Assembly (NCBI RefSeq): GCF_004661485.1
Contig: NZ_PQVH01000002.1
Location: 1 to 64,000 of the forward strand
Reading direction: 5' to 3'
Length of the DNA: 64,000 nucleotides
DNA from: Methylotenera oryzisoli
GTDB taxonomy: Bacteria; Pseudomonadota; Gammaproteobacteria; Burkholderiales; Methylophilaceae
The position numbers and the translations under genes were made by a program. Each line of letters opens with the position of its first letter. The stretch's first letter is position 1. The notes under the pieces were generated by a model. That model had not been told where the DNA came from, did no database searches, and saw nothing but the letters and a program-made list of their open reading frames with translations. Of this stretch, positions 60,408 through 64,000 are shown in pieces.

Positions 60408-61277
60408 TTACATTAAGTGTTTGCTTACCACCTGCTTAAGGGCATCAGGGTTATCCACACTTAAAAAATGACCAGATTTTGCAATCGTATCAAGTTTAGC
60501 GTTAGGAACTTTATTTAAAGTCCGCATTCTTTCATTGTTTCTTGACCAATCATTTTCACCATATATCAAAGTCACCGGGCTTTTAATTTGCGAATAATGC
60601 TCAGGTGCCTTGGCCCAACTTTTCCAATTGCTTAAGACATTTCTGCCAAGATAGTGGTAGCCCGGTTTATGCCCTGTTTTATTAAAGAGTTTGACTAACC
60701 ATGAAGGCAATTTCTTGATATGCGTGACCCCACCATTCATGACAAGGCCTAGGAAAAAGCTATTTTCAAAAGCCGAGAAAATGGCACCATGAACTGGAAG
60801 AGAGTAATTCCATAGCATGAAATTAGCGATAAAGTTCCCACGTCTCACACCATCGGCGTAACGTGTTTCATAGTCATAGGTGTTGACAGCAATCACCTGC
60901 TTAACTTTCTCTTGGATGGATGCAGCAACCGTTAAGGATAATGTGGCGCCAATCGACTCGCCGACTAAGGTGATATTTTCAAGGCCTAATTTAGCAATGA
61001 GGTCGATGATAGATTTTCTGAAATACGGTTCATCATAATTGATGTTTTTATTGATTGAGGATTGGCCATGACCTGGTAAATCAACCGCATACACAGTGTA
61101 GTTTTTGGCATAAAACGGAATCATTTCACTAAAGAACTCAATCTGCGTTCTTATGGTGTGTATTAGTACTAGCGGCTCGCCTTTGCCAGTTTTAATGACA
61201 CGAACAGTCTCTCCGTCTTTGAGTTTAATCAATAGTTCTTCGCCATTAAATCTTAAATCTTTTGGTGCGTTTTCCAT
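60408..61277 (-). CDS. Alpha/beta hydrolase
   Basis: 289 aa. Oxyanion His-Gly region LVLIHTIRTQIEFF (HT in place of the usual HG), VDLPGHGQSS, nucleophile elbow VGESIGATLSL, catalytic Asp in YGENDWSRNNER, and His in KSGHFLSVDNPDAL. Substrate unknown. Adjacent to a DHA2 efflux unit. Confidence 0.88.
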   Translation of the reverse strand: MENAPKDLRFNGEELLIKLKDGETVRVIKTGKGEPLVLIHTIRTQIEFFSEMIPFYAKNYTVYAVDLPGHGQSSINKNINYDEPYFRKSIIDLIAKLGLENITLVGESIGATLSLTVAASIQEKVKQVIAVNTYDYETRYADGVRRGNFIANFMLWNYSLPVHGAIFSAFENSFFLGLVMNGGVTHIKKLPSWLVKLFNKTGHKPGYHYLGRNVLSNWKSWAKAPEHYSQIKSPVTLIYGENDWSRNNERMRTLNKVPNAKLDTIAKSGHFLSVDNPDALKQVVSKHLM

Positions 61278-61373
61278 TTCTTTCTCCCAGAATAATTGAA
61301 TGCTAGTTTCTAGTTTGATGCTGATTGCTTACGTCTTACTTTGGCCACATTATGAATACGGATTAATGTTTGC

Positions 61374-62795
61374 TCACTTGCGGTTGGGCTTTGTGTTAAT
61401 GGGTATACAAAGCAAAGCAGTGATTAAAGCCAAGCTGATATGAATGGCATAAGTAGTTTTAAAATCGATGATTTGTAACGGAGCTTTTGCTAGCAGCAGC
61501 ACAGTAATGGCGACTCCGATGACGGTGCCGATTTGGCGTATTGCATGATTGATCGCGGAGCCAACGGCGTAATCTTTTGGTGGCAGTGCGTGTACCGCTG
61601 CTGCTGAGAGTGATGGCATGACTAACCCTATGGACATACCACTTAATAGTAATCCTGGTAACCAATGTTGAAGATAATGAGGATTGGCATCGGGGATTAA
61701 CAAATACCACAATCCACTCAACGCGTATGTGATAGAGCCTGCAATCAGTAATGGGCGGTGGCCTATTTTAGAGGCTAATTTGCCAGCGATGATGGCGGTT
61801 GGTACAACGCTCAGTGGCCCCGGCATAATGGCGGTACCCGCTAGTGTTTGAGGGTAATGCCAAATCTCTTTCATCCAGAAAAAGAATGAGAAAAACATGA
61901 TGGAAAAGGCAATCGCAAATGTGAAGCCTGCCAAGTTGGCAAAAAGAAACGTGTGGTTTTTAAATAAATTTAAGTCAAATAACGGTTCAGGGTTAAGTTT
62001 TGCCCACGGAATATAACTGAGTAAAACAAGAGTACCCGCTAGGATGATGCCGATCAATCCTGTTGTGTCCCATGCGCCTGTCTTAATTTCAACAATACCA
62101 AATGTAATGGCGCTAACCCCGACCATTAATTGCAGCATGCCAAGCCAATCTAGGCGGATTTTTTCTCTTGGATGCGCCGATTCACGCAATTGTGTAGCGC
62201 TCAGCCAAATACAAAATAAGCCGATGGGGATGTTGATAAAAAATGCCCACTCCCAACCGCCCACATCAATAATAAAGGACCCAATGCCTGGGCCTAACGC
62301 AGCAGCCAATGCACCCACCGCACCCCATGCACCCATCGCTACGGAACGCTTTTCTTTAGGGAAGGCTTCTAGCACCAATGCTAATGCGGCCGGGGAGAGT
62401 AAGCATGCGCCTATGGATTGGAATATTCTTGCGACGATTAACCAAAACACACTGGGTGATGCACCGCATGCAAATGACGCTGCAATAAATAACAACGTAC
62501 CTAGGATAAATATTTTTTTTCTGCCGTATTTATCTGCAATGCCACCAGCAGGGATGAGTAATGCAGCATATACGATGGAATAAGCACTCATCGCCCAAGA
62601 TAAATCTGTGGCTTTAGCGTTTGGAAAGCTCTGCAGAATATTATTAAAGCCTGCATACAGAATCGTGGTGTCGAGTGACACCATAAAAATGGCAATACTG
62701 GCGATCGCAAATACGCGCCATGTATTAGAGGCTGACTTTATGGCCGTTGCGTTAATGTTTGCAGCAGATTTCATGGTTAATTGATTGGTTCTCAT
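61374..62795 (-). CDS. DHA2-type (EmrB/QacA) MFS drug transporter
   Basis: 473 aa. Fourteen TM helices expected. ATTILYAGFNNILQSFPNAKATDLSWAMSAYSI, GGIADKYGRKKIFILG (motif A), GACLLSPAALALVLEAFPKEKRSVAMGAWGAVGALAAALGPGIGSFI (motif C). It follows an outer-membrane efflux gene and probably forms a tripartite pump with a periplasmic adaptor encoded beyond the window. Confidence 0.92.
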   Translation of the reverse strand: MRTNQLTMKSAANINATAIKSASNTWRVFAIASIAIFMVSLDTTILYAGFNNILQSFPNAKATDLSWAMSAYSIVYAALLIPAGGIADKYGRKKIFILGTLLFIAASFACGASPSVFWLIVARIFQSIGACLLSPAALALVLEAFPKEKRSVAMGAWGAVGALAAALGPGIGSFIIDVGGWEWAFFINIPIGLFCIWLSATQLRESAHPREKIRLDWLGMLQLMVGVSAITFGIVEIKTGAWDTTGLIGIILAGTLVLLSYIPWAKLNPEPLFDLNLFKNHTFLFANLAGFTFAIAFSIMFFSFFFWMKEIWHYPQTLAGTAIMPGPLSVVPTAIIAGKLASKIGHRPLLIAGSITYALSGLWYLLIPDANPHYLQHWLPGLLLSGMSIGLVMPSLSAAAVHALPPKDYAVGSAINHAIRQIGTVIGVAITVLLLAKAPLQIIDFKTTYAIHISLALITALLCIPINTKPNRK

Positions 62796-62816
62796 GTGAT
62801 TGAAATTTGAGTATGC

Positions 62817-64000
62817 TTAATTTTGTTTTTCTTTTTTATCTACTTTCAAATGCGAGACGCTCGCAGATTTACTCAATTCACTAGGTTGCCACCCACCGCC
62901 AAGCGCCTTGAATGCGGCAACGGCTGATCGGGCAGATTCTGTTTGTGCTTGCGCTTTTGCATCTGAAATTTGCAATAAATTTTCATCAGCATGGAGCACT
63001 TCAATTAAGCTCACTACACCTCTTTGGTATGCGATAAAGGATGATTCACGCGCCTGACTCATTGATTGCTCTCCTCGTGCTAAAGAGGCCGTTTGCTGCT
63101 CACGTTTCACTAATGCAGAAATGGCGTTCTCAACATCTTCAGTGGCGCGCAGGATGGATTGTCGGTAAGCCGCCAAAGTCTCGGCTTCTTGGCCTTTTGC
63201 ATGCTCGATTTGTGCATCAATGCGGCCAAAATCAAACAAGCGCCAACGTAAGCCCACCACGCCGGAGGCTTGGTTGGCAGCGCTAGTAAATAAATTGCCG
63301 CCAGAAATGGCGGTTGCACTTCCAATCAATAGGCTGAGGGCTACTTTTGGATAATACTCAGAAATGGCCTGACCAATTTTTGCATTGGCGATGGCTAATT
63401 TTCGTTCTGCAACAATGAGGTCTGGCCTACGTTGCAACAAATCGGCAGGAGAACCTACGGATGCAATTTGAGGCGCAACTGGAATAGGTTTAAATGTACT
63501 TAGCTCAGCCCTGTATTTGCCGGGTGCGGCACCTAGCATCACATCCAGCGCATTCATCGCCACATCAAGACCCGCTTCTAATACAGGAATAGTGGCTTCT
63601 ACTTGGGCAACTGCTGCTTCCGCCTGCTGTACTTGCAGCTTAGGCGCTAACCCTCTGGTATAGAGCATATTGACCTTGGTTACGAGTTGCTGCTGTGTTT
63701 CTAGTTGTTTTTTGGTAATCTCTAAACGAGACTGTAAGCCACGGATAGTGATGTAAGTATCAGCCGTTTGCGCAGCCACAGCCAAGCGCGTTGCAACTGC
63801 GCCAGCCTTTGCCGCTTGATACTCAGCCAAGGCAGCGTCTTGCTCACGCTTTAATCCACCAAAAATATCTAATTCCCAGCTAGCGTTAACGTTTGCCTCG
63901 TATAGATTCGCATCTCGGTCATAGTTAGGGACAGCATTGAGCAGCTGCCCCAATGGAGACTCTAGTGACTGATGGTTGCGAATAGCCTGAGCGCTGATAT
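62817..64000 (-). CDS. NodT/TolC-type outer-membrane efflux protein (5' end outside window)
   Basis: At least 394 codons, open to the right edge. NVNASWELDIFGGLKREQDAALAEYQAAKAG, RRPDLIVAERKLAIANAKIGQAISEYYPKVALS and GVVSLIEVLHADENLLQISDAKAQAQTE are family signatures. It is the outer-membrane channel for the MFS pump encoded 21 nt downstream. The N-terminal lipobox and start are not in the window. Confidence 0.92.
   Translation of the reverse strand, partial: ISAQAIRNHQSLESPLGQLLNAVPNYDRDANLYEANVNASWELDIFGGLKREQDAALAEYQAAKAGAVATRLAVAAQTADTYITIRGLQSRLEITKKQLETQQQLVTKVNMLYTRGLAPKLQVQQAEAAVAQVEATIPVLEAGLDVAMNALDVMLGAAPGKYRAELSTFKPIPVAPQIASVGSPADLLQRRPDLIVAERKLAIANAKIGQAISEYYPKVALSLLIGSATAISGGNLFTSAANQASGVVGLRWRLFDFGRIDAQIEHAKGQEAETLAAYRQSILRATEDVENAISALVKREQQTASLARGEQSMSQARESSFIAYQRGVVSLIEVLHADENLLQISDAKAQAQTESARSAVAAFKALGGGWQPSELSKSASVSHLKVDKKEKQN

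Noticed and set aside
1-64000. CRISPR arrays, tRNA or rRNA genes, complete insertion sequences
   Set aside because: No regularly spaced identical repeats with unique short spacers, no tRNA-like cloverleaf noticed by eye, and no full transposase gene with terminal repeats.

Overview
The window reads as chromosome of a betaproteobacterium, most likely a methylotroph of the Methylophilaceae (Methylotenera-like). This is inferred from protein character, from the zwf/pgl pair, and from the betaproteobacterial gene order tyrA-aroA-cmk-rpsA-ihfB-lapB-pyrF; no 16S gene is present to confirm it.

Region 1 (1-11380) is the interior and distal end of a chromosomal integron cassette array. It holds 25 complete gene cassettes, all on the + strand, each a single small ORF followed by an attC site. 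Most attC sites are 58 or 60 bp and nearly identical. The array enters already inside an attC at base 1, so the integrase gene and attI, expected upstream of the first cassette, lie off the left edge. About 21 of 25 cassettes encode small membrane or secreted proteins. The clearly soluble products are two DUF4145 (HEPN-like) proteins, a possible PD-(D/E)XK nuclease-like protein and one unknown; three of those four carry atypical attC sites. The array ends at 11.28-11.38 kb in a long attC of another lineage.

Region 2 (11480-13354) is a rearranged thyA-folA locus. A Vibrio-type 283-aa thymidylate synthase lies on the - strand directly beside the array end. Next to it, on the + strand, is only the last ~95 codons of the expected thyA, still overlapping an intact folA by one base. 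This looks like replacement of the native gene by a transferred one.

Region 3 (13392-37208) is mostly core chromosome: an Orn/Lys/Arg decarboxylase, dcd, zwf diverging from pgl, apbC diverging from metG, a glycine-zipper protein, a ComEA-like protein, pyrF-lapB-ihfB-rpsA-cmk-aroA-tyrA, a three-gene set (phosphate-binding-like protein, outer-membrane barrel, GGDEF/EAL protein), and the N-degron pair aat-bpt.

Region 4 (37340-39702) is a second, small cassette cluster on the opposite strand: four cassettes (GNAT, TfoX-N, two unknown membrane proteins), with attC sites of the same family as the main array. No integrase lies nearby. A set of inverted repeats sits just upstream of its first cassette.

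Region 5 (40045-64000) is again chromosomal: exoD-like, ygiQ, a TraB/GumN protein, a lipocalin, a DUF502 protein, a pseudouridine synthase, aqpZ, a SpoU methyltransferase, a pilin-like protein, hslO, gluQ, pilU, and an amt gene with a well-formed sigma-54 promoter and two NtrC-type sites. Then follow DoxX, a moxR-DUF58-DUF4129 set, a decayed metallo-beta-lactamase-fold gene, an alpha/beta hydrolase, a DHA2 efflux pump and a truncated-by-window outer-membrane efflux protein. No tRNA, rRNA, CRISPR array or complete insertion sequence was found.
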